A stretch of DNA of 64,000 nt from Chitinophagaceae bacterium (GCA_016722465.1 JADKJC010000001.1:744001-808000), one strand, 5' to 3'; shown: positions 1 through 10,396, numbered from the stretch's first letter. Notes: generated by a model from the letters alone, not told the origin. Numbers and translations: made by a program.

Positions 1-3000
1 ACGAAGGACAGGTAATGAGGGTAGATGATGCAACAGCGCCAGCAGGAGTAAAAATTAAAGCAGGCTCCGTTATTACCAGTGATAAACCTATTGGCGTAGA
101 TGCACATTTTGCCGGAGTTGATAATTTTTCTTCAAGAGAAATACCTGTTTTCCCGGCTACCTGGTATTCCAATACCTATTATACACCGGTTCCAACAACC
201 GGGCCCGGCACTGCGCCACATGATACTGCAGTAGTTATGTTATACAATAGTTTGAACAGGGATATCAATATCAACTGGACATCAGGCACACCTTCCAGCG
301 GCACCATTTTGTTAAGGGCAAATTCTTCTGAAAGATTTGCAATGCCACTTTCATCATCTGTAGCTTATAAGTTTGTTAATCCAACCAAAGAGTCATTTGT
401 TGCACTTGAAATTGTTGACTCCTACACGCCCGGTGGAGGTGGAAACGATGGTTCAACAAGAGATTGGGCTTTTAACTTAATATCAGAAGCAAGGCTTACC
501 GATTTTGCAAGTATTGCCTGGGGGCCCGGTTCCACCGATATGACCAGGAACGATAACCCCATTTGGGTTACCCCAAGTGCCAATACCACGGTATATGTAA
601 AGTATGACGGGGATGTATTGAACGGGGTAAACATAAGCCCCTGCGGCTTAAAATATGATGTTGCCATCCCGGTAAATTATCTCAACCATATCAGGATAAA
701 AGATGCATCGGATAATAATCAGAGTGGTACAGCTGTATATACCTGCAATGGCGCTAAAATTGCCGCTGTGTATGGTGAAGACCCTGAAACTGCATTGACT
801 GCAAACCCAAGCTGGGATGTGGGCAGCACCATTCAGCCTTTCTGTAAAGAAAAACTGCTGATAGCAAACGACGATTATGCCGTAACAATGATCAATACAC
901 CTGTAACAATTAATGTTATAAAAAATGATGCAGGCTTTTTGTCAATCATCGATCCGGCTACTGTAAGCACTGCCGGCCTGGAAGTAGTACCACAACATGG
1001 CACCATTAAGATCAACAGGGACGGAAGCATTGTGTATATACCCAACCCTGGTTTTAGCGGACAGGATACATTCCAGTACACGGTATGCTCAACCCCATTC
1101 CCTGTAGTATGTGCTACAGCAACTGTTTACATCAACATCAGCGGATGCCCTTCTCCTTCCGGTATGAATATCATCAGCGGACAGGTATTCCTGGATAAAA
1201 ACCAGGATGGCGTAAAGAATGACGGCGGTACGGGATTATCCCCTGCAAAAATTTACCTGTATATTGACGGCAATTGCAATAATAGCATTAACACCAACGA
1301 ATTGGTTGATTCTGCCAACGTAGATATCAATGGCTATTACCAGTTTATTAAAGCACCTGAAAAAATAGTTGCTGATAATTTTGGCCTGCCAGGTGGCGGA
1401 AACAGTTGTGCCTCAGGGTCCGACGGTACCGCTCTGTGGAAAAATGACTGGAAGGATGCAGCCGACCCTTCCAGCGGATTTTGCGTTTCACCGGCACAGT
1501 CAGCAGCCAATACGGATGTGGAAATTGTTCAGGACAGTACCTTTGGTTATGCCCTCAGGCTGGATGATGTCAGCAGGTCTGCAACAAGGGAATTTAACCT
1601 GGAATTTGCTACCAAAGCATTCCTTAATTTCTCTTACCGCAAGGCAACCACCTCATTAACAACGGGGGAAAATATTTTTGTTCAGTTGTCAAATGATGGC
1701 TCCACCTTTAATACCATTTATACCATCTCCGGTAACGGCACCTATAATGCCAGCTATGTTGATATAGCAAATATTCCCATTACTGTAGCTACTTATAATT
1801 CCAGCAACAAAACATTTATACGTTTTGCTACCAGCAGTAATGTAGATGAAGGTGATCTTGTATTCATTGATAATGTTTCACTCAAATTTTTGCAGTACGA
1901 TCAATGTTACCTGATAGGTGTTTCTCCAACTTCATTACCGGCCAATGTTTCATTAACTACATCAGCCACGCAGGCTTTTAAATTCAATACTTCCGGCACT
2001 TGTGCCAACAGCATCGACTTTGGTCTAAAAAGGATCAGCACTTACTCAGTAAATGATGAGAACAGTACCTGGAAGGATGTAAATGTAAGCGGTGTAGTAA
2101 AGATCAACGACTTTGACCAGGAAGGCAATGCACAAACATTCGGCAGTTTTCTTAACCCGTTGACAAAAGCTACCATTGCAAGTGGTACCAGCATTGGGGG
2201 TACTGATAAAACAGGGGCCGCAGTTGTCAATGCCGGTGCTATCAGTTTTGATGCAACCGGTAAATATAGTTTTGATCCTTCACCCACATTTACCGGAACA
2301 GTAAACATACCCTACAGGACATGTGATAATGGAAGCCCGGCTGCATGCGATACAGCGTACTTGGCCATTACGGTAGATCCATTGCCAGCCACAGGAACTT
2401 CAGTGATTGCAAACAATGATGAAGATATCAGTTATGGCACTGCCATTTCCAATAATTTATTTGCAAACGACAGGGATCCAAAAAATTATTCGTTTACGCT
2501 TACACTATTCAGTTATGATACCAATGGCGATGGAATTCCTGATATTACCACCATGCCGGGTACTGCTACCATTGCAGGTGTAGATATTTACAATAGGCCA
2601 GTTGCCAATGCAGGCAGCCTCATCATCAATGCAAACGGCGCCTACACGTTTACGCCTGTTGCAGGTTTTGCTGGAAGTGCAGATGCTGCTTATGTTATAT
2701 CCAATACAGCTGGTGCAGTTGCATCTGCAAACCTGCACATCGATGTATTAAGCGATATCAATGGAACACAAAATGATCCTCCATTTGCCGGTGATGATTT
2801 TGCCTTCACCACCGTCAACCAGCCGGTAGCGGGTTCCTTTATCAGTAATGACCGTGACGCTAATAACGATACGCTTTCATTCAATGGAACAACCTTGTCA
2901 ACGGCTACAATGGCCAATGCAATTGGTGCTCCGGTAGCTACCGCACAAGGGGGTACTGTTCAGTTCTATTCAAATGGAACTTATACTTACACTCCACCTG

Positions 3001-4448
3001 CAGGTTACATGGGGCCAGACTTTGTAACGTATACTATCTGCGATGTAACAACAACCGCACCGCAGCCTTTATGTGGCAATGCCATTATACATTTCCTTAT
3101 CGCACCCGGTATCAATATCAGTGGTAAAGTTTGGGACGATGGAAATGGAAACATTATACCCGAAACAAGTTTTGAAAATACTACAAACGGCGGAGGCTTA
3201 TTGTATGTAAACCTGGTGGATGCATTGGGATATGTAGTGGCATCAGTACCGGTAGCCAGCAATGGTACTTACAGCTTTAATAATGCAGCGCCGGGCATGA
3301 GCTATTCAATTGTATTGTCAACCAACCAGGGCGTGTCACGCTCTGCAGCCCCGGCAGCATCGTTGCCGGATGGATGGGCTAATACTGGTGAAACAAGAAA
3401 TGGCACCATTGATTATGGCGCACCTGGTGTGATTGATAGCAGGGCCTTTGGTTATACCAGTGTGGTAAACCTTGACTTTGGTATTGAGCAATTACCGAGT
3501 TCAGTTCCTTTCTGTGTTAACATCCCTCAACCTTTTGTTGGGCAGTTTATCACACTGGATGGTGCAGCCAACGCTTCCGGTGGTACCAATCCTCCGGTAC
3601 TCAGCGGCAAAGACCTCGAAGATTGCCCTGCCGGTTGTACATTATCTGTTCGTTCTGTGATCATTGATGCGGTACCAACCAATGCCGATTTATATTACAA
3701 TGGCGTATTGGTAACATCCGGCCAGCTTATTACCAATTTTAATCCAGCATTGTTGCAGGTGCAGTTTACTGCTGTAACCATCGGCTCCAACATGACGCAG
3801 TTCTACTACTCATTTGTAGATTCTGCAGGAAAGAAAGACCCGGCTACCGCCATCTATTCATTGAACTGGTTAATATTATTACCTGCAAAAGGCCTGGAAT
3901 TGACCGCTATCAAAGCAGGCAACAATGTATCACTCAACTGGAAAACCATCAGTGAGATTAACTCGGATTATTTTGAAATAGAGCGGAGTACCGATGGAAG
4001 AAACTATGTAAAAGTTGGCAGCAATATAAAAGCAGCCGGTAACAGTGATGCAGAAAAGCAATACCAAACCACCGATGACATCAGCAACCTGCAAACGCCA
4101 CTTGTTTACTACAGGGTGAACCTGACAGACAGGAGTAATAAGCATGCATACAGCAATGTGGCAACAGTAAAATTACCCGAAAACGGAGCAGTTATCAAAG
4201 TCGTTCCCAATCCATTCATCTCAGAAATTACGATTACCGTATCAGTTGAACAAAACAGTTCATTTGGTATCAGGATGATGGACATGAGCGGCCGGACCAT
4301 TTCAAGCAACACACAAAAAATAACGAGAGAAATGCCTGTGGTAACACTAAGAAACCTCAACAACTTAACAAGAGGTGTTTACCTGGTGGAAATTACAGAC
4401 ATCGAATCTGGTAAAAAGCGTGTGTTCAAAGTAGAAAAAGCCAATTGA
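1..4448 (+). CDS. Giant T9SS-secreted surface protein, 5' end outside the window
   Basis: The frame is open to the left edge, so the ATG at 15 is probably internal and at least 1477 residues of the C-terminal part are visible. From that Met, the visible order is a beta-rich segment; a cadherin/VCBS-like module near residues 280-375 (NDDYAV..., ending QDTFQYTVC); an SdrD-B-like module near 386 (ISGQVFLDKNQDG); further Ig-like modules including one near 920-1030 (FAGDDFAF); a second SdrD-B-like module near 1034 (ISGKVWDDGNGN); a fibronectin-like stretch; and a type IX secretion C-terminal sorting domain near 1395-1477 (VVPNPF, GVYLVEI, KKRVFKVEK). Such proteins are exported by T9SS and anchored at or released from the cell surface, usually as adhesins. 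Function beyond that is not readable. The next gene starts 65 bases after the stop. Confidence 0.85.
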   Translation, partial: EGQVMRVDDATAPAGVKIKAGSVITSDKPIGVDAHFAGVDNFSSREIPVFPATWYSNTYYTPVPTTGPGTAPHDTAVVMLYNSLNRDININWTSGTPSSGTILLRANSSERFAMPLSSSVAYKFVNPTKESFVALEIVDSYTPGGGGNDGSTRDWAFNLISEARLTDFASIAWGPGSTDMTRNDNPIWVTPSANTTVYVKYDGDVLNGVNISPCGLKYDVAIPVNYLNHIRIKDASDNNQSGTAVYTCNGAKIAAVYGEDPETALTANPSWDVGSTIQPFCKEKLLIANDDYAVTMINTPVTINVIKNDAGFLSIIDPATVSTAGLEVVPQHGTIKINRDGSIVYIPNPGFSGQDTFQYTVCSTPFPVVCATATVYINISGCPSPSGMNIISGQVFLDKNQDGVKNDGGTGLSPAKIYLYIDGNCNNSINTNELVDSANVDINGYYQFIKAPEKIVADNFGLPGGGNSCASGSDGTALWKNDWKDAADPSSGFCVSPAQSAANTDVEIVQDSTFGYALRLDDVSRSATREFNLEFATKAFLNFSYRKATTSLTTGENIFVQLSNDGSTFNTIYTISGNGTYNASYVDIANIPITVATYNSSNKTFIRFATSSNVDEGDLVFIDNVSLKFLQYDQCYLIGVSPTSLPANVSLTTSATQAFKFNTSGTCANSIDFGLKRISTYSVNDENSTWKDVNVSGVVKINDFDQEGNAQTFGSFLNPLTKATIASGTSIGGTDKTGAAVVNAGAISFDATGKYSFDPSPTFTGTVNIPYRTCDNGSPAACDTAYLAITVDPLPATGTSVIANNDEDISYGTAISNNLFANDRDPKNYSFTLTLFSYDTNGDGIPDITTMPGTATIAGVDIYNRPVANAGSLIINANGAYTFTPVAGFAGSADAAYVISNTAGAVASANLHIDVLSDINGTQNDPPFAGDDFAFTTVNQPVAGSFISNDRDANNDTLSFNGTTLSTATMANAIGAPVATAQGGTVQFYSNGTYTYTPPAGYMGPDFVTYTICDVTTTAPQPLCGNAIIHFLIAPGINISGKVWDDGNGNIIPETSFENTTNGGGLLYVNLVDALGYVVASVPVASNGTYSFNNAAPGMSYSIVLSTNQGVSRSAAPAASLPDGWANTGETRNGTIDYGAPGVIDSRAFGYTSVVNLDFGIEQLPSSVPFCVNIPQPFVGQFITLDGAANASGGTNPPVLSGKDLEDCPAGCTLSVRSVIIDAVPTNADLYYNGVLVTSGQLITNFNPALLQVQFTAVTIGSNMTQFYYSFVDSAGKKDPATAIYSLNWLILLPAKGLELTAIKAGNNVSLNWKTISEINSDYFEIERSTDGRNYVKVGSNIKAAGNSDAEKQYQTTDDISNLQTPLVYYRVNLTDRSNKHAYSNVATVKLPENGAVIKVVPNPFISEITITVSVEQNSSFGIRMMDMSGRTISSNTQKITREMPVVTLRNLNNLTRGVYLVEITDIESGKKRVFKVEKAN

Positions 4449-4512
4449 TAACAGCAGCAGTTTGCTGAGATCGGTATAAATGAAACCAATAACCAACGAA
4501 AACGTACAAAGG

Positions 4513-5667
4513 ATGAAGAAAAAACTTTTATTGATATGTGGTGGCTGCTTTATGGCAATGCACATTTTTTCGCAATCATTATTTACGTACGGCACCAATG
4601 AAGTAAGCAAAGAAGAATTCATCAGGGCCTTCAATAAAAACAGCAGCCAACTGGAGAATAAAGAGCAGTCATTAAAGGAATACCTGCAACTCTATTCCAT
4701 ATTTAAACTGAAAGTGGCTGCTGCCAAAGAATCTAAATTAGATACAGCAGATCAGCTAAGATACGATATGATGAATTTTCGTATCAGGCTGGAAAATGAT
4801 TTTATGCCCGACACCAGGGAAGTATTGGTAAAAACGGGCTATAAAAAAAATCCCGCTGTTGCCGATGAAATGCTGTACCTGTATGCAGACAGTGCCGCCT
4901 ATTCAAAACAAAAACAACAATATCCAATCGCCAAAGAAGTAATCTTTTCGCTCGGCAACACTTCTGTAAAAGCAAGCGAATGGTTCAATTTTGCAAAAAA
5001 CTATAAGCTGAACAAAGACCTGTACAAAGGTGAAAGCAATGGTGAACTGCTGGAAAAATTCATCCATACCACCGCCATCACTTATTTCCGTAAACATCTT
5101 GAAGAGTACAGTCCTGAGTTCAAATACCAGTTGCAGGAATTTAAAGAGGGTAATTTGTTTTTTGAAATCATGGGTAAAAAAGTTTGGAACAGGTCTTCCA
5201 ACGACCTTACAGCTTTAAAACAATATTATGAAGCCAATAAAGAACATTTTGCCTGGGGTGAAAGTGCTGAAGTGATATTAGTGAATGCTAAAAGCTATGC
5301 ATACGCTGAGTATGCATTGGAAAGCATAAAGAATGGAATGGACTGGAAAAATATTGCTGCAGAAAGCGAAGGCATGATACAGGGAGATTCATCCAGGTAT
5401 GAATTAAGCCAATTGCCGATTAAACCGGGCACCCAACTGGTGGAAGGAGCAATCCTTGAAATTATAAAAAACAATGCTGACAACAGTGCCAGTTTTGTAA
5501 AGATCATTAAAGTGTATCCAGCAAAACTTCCACGCAGCTTTGAGGAAGCAAAAAGCCTCGTGATCAATGAATACCAACAACAACTGGAAGATAACTGGAT
5601 GAAAGAACTGGTAGCCAGGTATCCCGTTAAAGTAAACAATGCCGTATTTCAATCTTTATTAAAATAA
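4513..5667 (+). CDS. Secreted PpiC/SurA-like peptidyl-prolyl isomerase family protein
   Basis: The ATG at 4513 is preferred over an in-frame ATG at 4480 because it begins directly with a signal peptide (MKKKLLLICGG... ending FSQ). The mature protein opens with YGTNEVSKEEFIRAFNKN, a motif seen at the N-terminus of many Bacteroidota periplasmic PpiC-type foldases, followed by a long helical region and a C-terminal half (NKEHFAWGESAEVILVNAK onward) resembling the parvulin/SurA C-terminal arrangement. The family folds or chaperones outer-membrane and secreted proteins in the periplasm. A hairpin terminator follows the stop. The isomerase domain is divergent, so catalytic activity is uncertain. 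Confidence 0.7.
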   Translation: MKKKLLLICGGCFMAMHIFSQSLFTYGTNEVSKEEFIRAFNKNSSQLENKEQSLKEYLQLYSIFKLKVAAAKESKLDTADQLRYDMMNFRIRLENDFMPDTREVLVKTGYKKNPAVADEMLYLYADSAAYSKQKQQYPIAKEVIFSLGNTSVKASEWFNFAKNYKLNKDLYKGESNGELLEKFIHTTAITYFRKHLEEYSPEFKYQLQEFKEGNLFFEIMGKKVWNRSSNDLTALKQYYEANKEHFAWGESAEVILVNAKSYAYAEYALESIKNGMDWKNIAAESEGMIQGDSSRYELSQLPIKPGTQLVEGAILEIIKNNADNSASFVKIIKVYPAKLPRSFEEAKSLVINEYQQQLEDNWMKELVARYPVKVNNAVFQSLLK

Positions 5668-5687
5668 CTGACCTTTCGTGAATTATC

Positions 5688-5718
5688 AGGCTGCCACAAA
5701 AGGGCAGCCTTTTTTTTT
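5688..5718 (+). terminator. Rho-independent terminator after the PpiC-like gene
   Basis: An 8-bp stem AGGCTGCC / GGCAGCCT with a 7-base loop is followed by eight T residues. Confidence 0.9.
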
Positions 5719-5750
5719 ATCATGATCAAAAAAAAATAAAATATGGTAAC

Positions 5751-5779
5751 ATTGTACTGGCAAATCAAAATAGTACAAT
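5751..5779. promoter_or_regulatory. 8-bp inverted repeat upstream of the NtrC-type regulator
   Basis: ATTGTACT at 5751-5758 and its exact complement AGTACAAT at 5772-5779 are separated by 13 bases, giving about two helical turns between arm centres. The repeat ends 27 bases before the response regulator ATG and has no T-tract, so it resembles an operator rather than a terminator. That it binds a protein is inference. Confidence 0.4.
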
Positions 5780-5806
5780 CATACACGCCTTTATAAAAAA
5801 AAAGCC

Positions 5807-7168
5807 ATGAATTTAAAAAACGCAAGTGTATTGGTGGTCGATGATGACACCGATGTGCTGACAGCGGTAAAAATGTTACTGAAAACAGAAGTAAAGGATA
5901 TCACTACAGAAAAAAACCCGGAGAATATCCGCTCCTTGTTTGCAGAGAAAAAGTTTGACCTGATGTTGCTGGATATGAATTTCAACAGCAGCATCAATAC
6001 AGGTAACGAAGGCATTTTCTGGCTAAAGAAAGTGAAGGAGATGAATAAAGAAATGGCGGTGATCATGATCACCGCTTATGGAGATATTGATCTTGCAGTA
6101 CGTTCCCTCAAGGAAGGTGCTACTGATTTTATTGTAAAACCCTGGCACAACGAACGGCTGGTGAGCACTATTACCGAAATACTGAAAAAGAAATCGGGCA
6201 GTACTACCACAGCATTGCACAAAGCTTCGGGAGATTCTGTTATCGGCACTCAATTGCTGGGCAGCAGCGAAGTAATGCAGGATATTTTTTACAAAATTGA
6301 AAAGATAGGGCCAACTGATGCCAATGTACTGATATTGGGCGAAAATGGAACCGGCAAAGAATTGGTGGCGCAGGCCATTCATCAAAAATCTGTCAGAGCT
6401 AACAATACATTTGTAAAAGTGGATGTGGGTGCATTAACTGATTCATTGTTTGAAAGCGAATTGTTTGGCCATAAAAAAGGAGCATTTACAGATGCAAGAG
6501 AAGACAGGGCCGGTCGCTTTGAAGCTGCCAATGGCGGCACATTGTTTTTAGATGAGATTGGCAACATCAGCTTGCAACAACAGGCCAAGTTGCTAACGGT
6601 GCTGCAAAACCGGAAAATAATAAGGTTGGGCAGCAATGAACTGGTACCGGTTGATATTCGCCTGGTATGCGCCACCAACCTACCCCTGAGCGAGCTGGCC
6701 AATGAAAGTAAATTCCGAAAAGACCTGGTGTACAGGATCAATACAGTAGAAATAACATTGCCGCCATTGAGAAAAAGAAAAGACGATATTATTATGCTGG
6801 CGAAACATTACGCAAAAGTGTATGCTGATAAATATATAAAACCAGTACCTGAATTTGATGCAGCCTGCAGGGAAAAATTACTTCTGTATCATTTTCCGGG
6901 CAACGTAAGGGAGCTGCAGTATTGTATTGAAAGGGCAGTGATTATGTCAGAAGGGGAAGAGCTAAAAGCAAGCGACATCATTTTCTCTCCCCTTGAAACC
7001 GTAAGAACAACCAGTGATGAAGAAGGCGACCTGAAGCTGAGTAATCTTGAGAAAAACACCATATTAAAAGTGATAGAAAAACACAATGGCAATATTTCAA
7101 GGGCAGCAAAAGAACTGGGCATTACAAGAACAGCATTATACAGAAGATTGAGTAAATACGAGATATGA
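5807..7168 (+). CDS. Sigma-54-type response regulator (NtrC family)
   Basis: This 453-residue protein has the three-domain NtrC layout. The receiver domain (about 1-125) has acidic residues VDDD near 11-14, the phospho-acceptor Asp56 (LLDMNF), Thr in ITAYGD and Lys in VKPW. The AAA+ domain (about 150-390) has Walker A GENGTGKE near 178 and Walker B LFLDEIG. A Fis-type helix-turn-helix is at the C-terminus (ISRAAKELGITRTALYRRL). The sigma-54 contact loop reads GAFTDA instead of canonical GAFTGA; this variant occurs in Bacteroidota members of the family. The histidine kinase that presumably phosphorylates it starts 138 bases downstream on the same strand. Confidence 0.93.
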   Translation: MNLKNASVLVVDDDTDVLTAVKMLLKTEVKDITTEKNPENIRSLFAEKKFDLMLLDMNFNSSINTGNEGIFWLKKVKEMNKEMAVIMITAYGDIDLAVRSLKEGATDFIVKPWHNERLVSTITEILKKKSGSTTTALHKASGDSVIGTQLLGSSEVMQDIFYKIEKIGPTDANVLILGENGTGKELVAQAIHQKSVRANNTFVKVDVGALTDSLFESELFGHKKGAFTDAREDRAGRFEAANGGTLFLDEIGNISLQQQAKLLTVLQNRKIIRLGSNELVPVDIRLVCATNLPLSELANESKFRKDLVYRINTVEITLPPLRKRKDDIIMLAKHYAKVYADKYIKPVPEFDAACREKLLLYHFPGNVRELQYCIERAVIMSEGEELKASDIIFSPLETVRTTSDEEGDLKLSNLEKNTILKVIEKHNGNISRAAKELGITRTALYRRLSKYEI

Positions 7169-7306
7169 GTTTCACATTACGAAACAAAGAATACGGCGAA
7201 ACAGGTTTTTCTGCATTGCATTTTATTTCATTTAATCTATGTAAAATTTACAAAGCACTTAGATATAAAATCCGTTTTGTACTTTGTTGCTTTTATGAAA
7301 TAACGT

Positions 7307-8647
7307 ATGAGATTTAAAAGATTTGAATGGGCGCTTTCCCTAAGGATAGTTCTGCTGCTTTCGGTATTGAGCGGCGTGGCGTTTTTATTTACTCACAACC
7401 TTCCTTCCATTGGGGTGCTTAGCTGTGGCATTATCATATTCCAGGTAATTGACCTTTTTAAGTTTACCAATAAAAGCAATGAAGAACTTCAGCAATTTGT
7501 GGAGTCTGTTCACTACAGGGATTTTTCCCGCCGCTTTGATGAAAAAAATGCACCTACCTCCTTACAGCCGATGCGTAAAGGTTTTAACGAAATCAACACC
7601 ACTTTTAAAAGCATCACCAAAGAAAAGGAAACGCAGTATGTTTACCTGCAAAAGATACTGGAACTGGTGGACACCGGCATTCTTTCTTATGAGCATGCCA
7701 CAGGGGATGTAATGTGGATGAATGAAGCATTGAAACAAATGCTGCAGGTGCCTTATATAAAGAACCTGCAGGCATTACAACGTAGGAGTGAACTGATGTA
7801 TGACGAGATTGTGTCGGTAGTACCGGGTGATAAAAAAGTTGTGACACTGAAAGGCGATAAATCATCCATCAAAGTTTTGCTGAGTGCCACTGCCTTTCAA
7901 ACAGACAACAAAAAATACAAGCTGATCGCATTCCAGAATATCAACGAAGCATTGGAAGAAACAGAATCAAAAGCGTGGCAGAAATTACTGAATGTAATGA
8001 CGCATGAGATCATGAATTCTGTGGCACCGATCTCTTCTCTTGCCGACACTTTAAAAAACCGGCTGCAGGCTGCCGTTACCGACCTTGAAAAAACCGGCCC
8101 CATTGATGATCTTGAAATAGGCATAGAAACCATTAAGCGGAGAAGCGAAGGCCTGCTGAAATTTGCAGAAACCTACCGCAACCTGAATAAGATTACCAAA
8201 CTTACCCTGGAAAAAGTATACGTGAGGGACCTGTTTGAAACGCTCCATCATTTAATGGAGCCAACCCTGGAGAAAAAGAACATTGAACTCGAGATCATTT
8301 TAAAAGACCCCGACCTTATGCTGCAGGCAGATGTGAACCTGTTGGAGCAGGTGCTCATAAATTTGGTGATCAACGCAGCAGAAGCCGTAAAAGACAGGCC
8401 CGAGCCAAGGATTTTATTATCGGCCTACATTACACCCAATAATAAAGTGGTGGTGAAAATTGCCGACAATGGTGTGGGCATGCCGGAAGAATTAGTTGAA
8501 AAAATATTCATTCCTTTCTTTAGTACCCGTAAAACGGGCAGCGGCATCGGGCTCAGCCTTTGCAAACAAATTATGCTGCTGCACAAAGGAACCATACAGG
8601 TGCAGAGCAAAGAAGGCGAGGGTACTGCGTTTTTATTACAATTCTGA
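7307..8647 (+). CDS. Membrane-bound sensor histidine kinase (NtrY-like)
   Basis: The 446-residue protein has two N-terminal membrane helices (about 9-29 and 31-50), a PAS-like segment (about 110-215), a dimerisation/phospho-acceptor helix with His233 (THEIMNSVAPIS) and a C-terminal GHKL ATPase domain with N box NLVINAAEAV, G1 DNGVGM and G2 GSGIGLSL. It follows the NtrC-type regulator and most likely forms its cognate pair. The signal sensed cannot be read from the sequence. A TACTTTG stretch about 30 bases before the ATG hints at a separate promoter. Confidence 0.92.
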   Translation: MRFKRFEWALSLRIVLLLSVLSGVAFLFTHNLPSIGVLSCGIIIFQVIDLFKFTNKSNEELQQFVESVHYRDFSRRFDEKNAPTSLQPMRKGFNEINTTFKSITKEKETQYVYLQKILELVDTGILSYEHATGDVMWMNEALKQMLQVPYIKNLQALQRRSELMYDEIVSVVPGDKKVVTLKGDKSSIKVLLSATAFQTDNKKYKLIAFQNINEALEETESKAWQKLLNVMTHEIMNSVAPISSLADTLKNRLQAAVTDLEKTGPIDDLEIGIETIKRRSEGLLKFAETYRNLNKITKLTLEKVYVRDLFETLHHLMEPTLEKKNIELEIILKDPDLMLQADVNLLEQVLINLVINAAEAVKDRPEPRILLSAYITPNNKVVVKIADNGVGMPEELVEKIFIPFFSTRKTGSGIGLSLCKQIMLLHKGTIQVQSKEGEGTAFLLQF

Positions 8648-8821
8648 TTGCTTCTAAAAAAAGAGAGCTAACTATGGTTGAGTCTCTTTCCGGGTGCAAC
8701 GGGATGTACAATTACAGAACTACTTGATACATGATTTGGCAAGACTTGCGGATTTTATGACAGCATAAGGTTTTCATAGGTTGCTTTTTGTTAACTATAA
8801 AGAATTTATAACTTAAAGTAA

Positions 8822-9110
8822 AGGCAAATTAAAATTGATAGAAGTTATTTAAACTTTATTCAGTCCATTAAACAGCAGATTGTACAAAGTCGCTATACTG
8901 CCGCAAGGCTGACTAACCTGTAGCAACTGATGCTATATTTTAAGACTGCGGGATGATTTCGGAGAAACTAAAGGCTGAAAAATGGGGAGCCAGAACGCTT
9001 GAACAAATTTCGGCAGACCTGCAAATAGAACTACCGGGGTTAAAGGGTTTTTCGCCAGGCAATCTCAAAAAAATAAGGCTGTTTGCTGAGGCATTTGCTT
9101 TTCAGTATGC
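8822..9110 (+). pseudogene. Remnant of a YhcG/DUF1016 nuclease-family gene
   Basis: Reading across three segments gives an uninterrupted DUF1016 N-terminal domain: FIQSIKQQIVQSRYTAARL in the first frame, an in-frame TAG at 8921, then QLMLYFK, a frame change near 8948-8953, then MISEKLKAEKWGARTLEQIS and ELPGLKGFSPGNLKKIRLFAEAF. Intact members run to about 350 residues and end in a PD-(D/E)XK nuclease domain, which is absent here. There is no start codon. The remnant stops where the next gene begins. YhcG-type genes are common in defence islands and mobile elements, so this may be an island-edge relic. Confidence 0.75.
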
Positions 9111-9145
9111 TTCTAAACTCAACATTTTACAAACCAATTTTTACC

Positions 9146-10339
9146 ATGAAATTTTCCATTTTAATTTATTTTATACTTGCAACATCTATTTCAATTGCTC
9201 AAAATAATCTTCCCGTCATTATGGCAACTTCAGGCAAAGTAGCCATCCGGGATGGGAGTTTCTACGATAATAATGCCTGGTCTCTATCTCCTCGAACAAA
9301 ACCCGATATCTTCATCTGTGACAGAACCAGGAAAACAAAATGGGTTGTTTTTTATACAGACATTGACTCAATAAAAGTAAAGGTAAAGCCCGGTACTGTA
9401 TTTAATTTCATTATACTGCTCAATGGTAAAGATTCTTGCTACACACAAATAAGAAGTGCCATTTCGGGTGAAAACAAACTGACTAGTAATGTAAACAAAA
9501 GTGATACCATTCACTTTACACTAACACCCTATAATGCTGTGCATGTAAAATCAATTCTCAATGAAAGAGACACGTTAAATTTACATTTTGATATTGGCTC
9601 TTTTGACTTTAGGTTAACTAAAGACGCAATTCTTAAAAAAACAAAATTATTGTCTGGTCAACCAGATGCCTTAACCGGCAAAGCCAACCCAGAGTTTAAT
9701 AATTTAGAGAAAGTATTTAAAATCCAGATTGGGGATTTAATCTTTACTAATCCGGAGGTAGTGCCTACTGGATTTACGGCTCATGGAATGGATGGAAGAT
9801 TTGGTTGGAATATTTTTGAAGGCAGGGTAGTTGAAATAGATTATGATAAAAACCTTTTGATTATACATACAAAACTGCCAAAAAAGTTAAATGCGTATGT
9901 CAAATCAAAAATAGAGTTTACTCATTCATTTGTTTGCATAAAAGGTACCTTTGTAATTAACAACAAAAAATACATTGGTAATTTCTTACTTGATAGCGGC
10001 TCTGACCAGGCAATAATGCTGGATAGTTTGTGGGCAAGCAAACAAAATTTCCCTAAAGATTTAAAATTACTAAAATCGTCAAAGCTTAAAGATCCAAGGG
10101 GGGTATTGTATGAAACCAGGATCGTAGTATCCCCATTATTAAAAATTAATGGTTTTGAGCTTACAAACATCCCAACCTATCTCTTAGGAAATAATAATCC
10201 GGTTGGATTTGAAATTAATTATCTGGGCAATGATTTATTAAAACGATTCAACACCATTCTAGACTTTAGAAATGACTATATCTATTTAAAATCAAATTCA
10301 TTAATGAGTTTGCCTTACAGGAACGCAGGCATCTTCTAA
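9146..10339 (+). CDS. Secreted retropepsin-like aspartyl protease family protein
   Basis: The ATG at 9146 is chosen over upstream in-frame starts because it opens a signal peptide (MKFSILIYFILATSISIAQ). The 397-residue protein shows two retropepsin-like half sites: LHFDIGSFDF in the first half and FLLDSGSDQAIML in the second, the latter matching the D-[ST]-G catalytic signature. The first site is DIG rather than DTG/DSG, so it may not be catalytic, and true protease activity is unproven. The C-terminal part (LGNDLLKRFNTILDFRNDYIYL) matches the flap/closing strand region commonly found in such proteins. It overlaps nothing and lies just after the YhcG remnant. Confidence 0.7.
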   Translation: MKFSILIYFILATSISIAQNNLPVIMATSGKVAIRDGSFYDNNAWSLSPRTKPDIFICDRTRKTKWVVFYTDIDSIKVKVKPGTVFNFIILLNGKDSCYTQIRSAISGENKLTSNVNKSDTIHFTLTPYNAVHVKSILNERDTLNLHFDIGSFDFRLTKDAILKKTKLLSGQPDALTGKANPEFNNLEKVFKIQIGDLIFTNPEVVPTGFTAHGMDGRFGWNIFEGRVVEIDYDKNLLIIHTKLPKKLNAYVKSKIEFTHSFVCIKGTFVINNKKYIGNFLLDSGSDQAIMLDSLWASKQNFPKDLKLLKSSKLKDPRGVLYETRIVVSPLLKINGFELTNIPTYLLGNNNPVGFEINYLGNDLLKRFNTILDFRNDYIYLKSNSLMSLPYRNAGIF

Positions 10340-10396
10340 TATATCACAACCACCTTCTGTTGTAACCGGTGTATCAAACATTTGTTGGTTGCAGGC

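Noticed and set aside
1369..1659. Shadow frames inside the giant surface protein
   Set aside because: They lie within a strongly supported coding frame and show no independent support.
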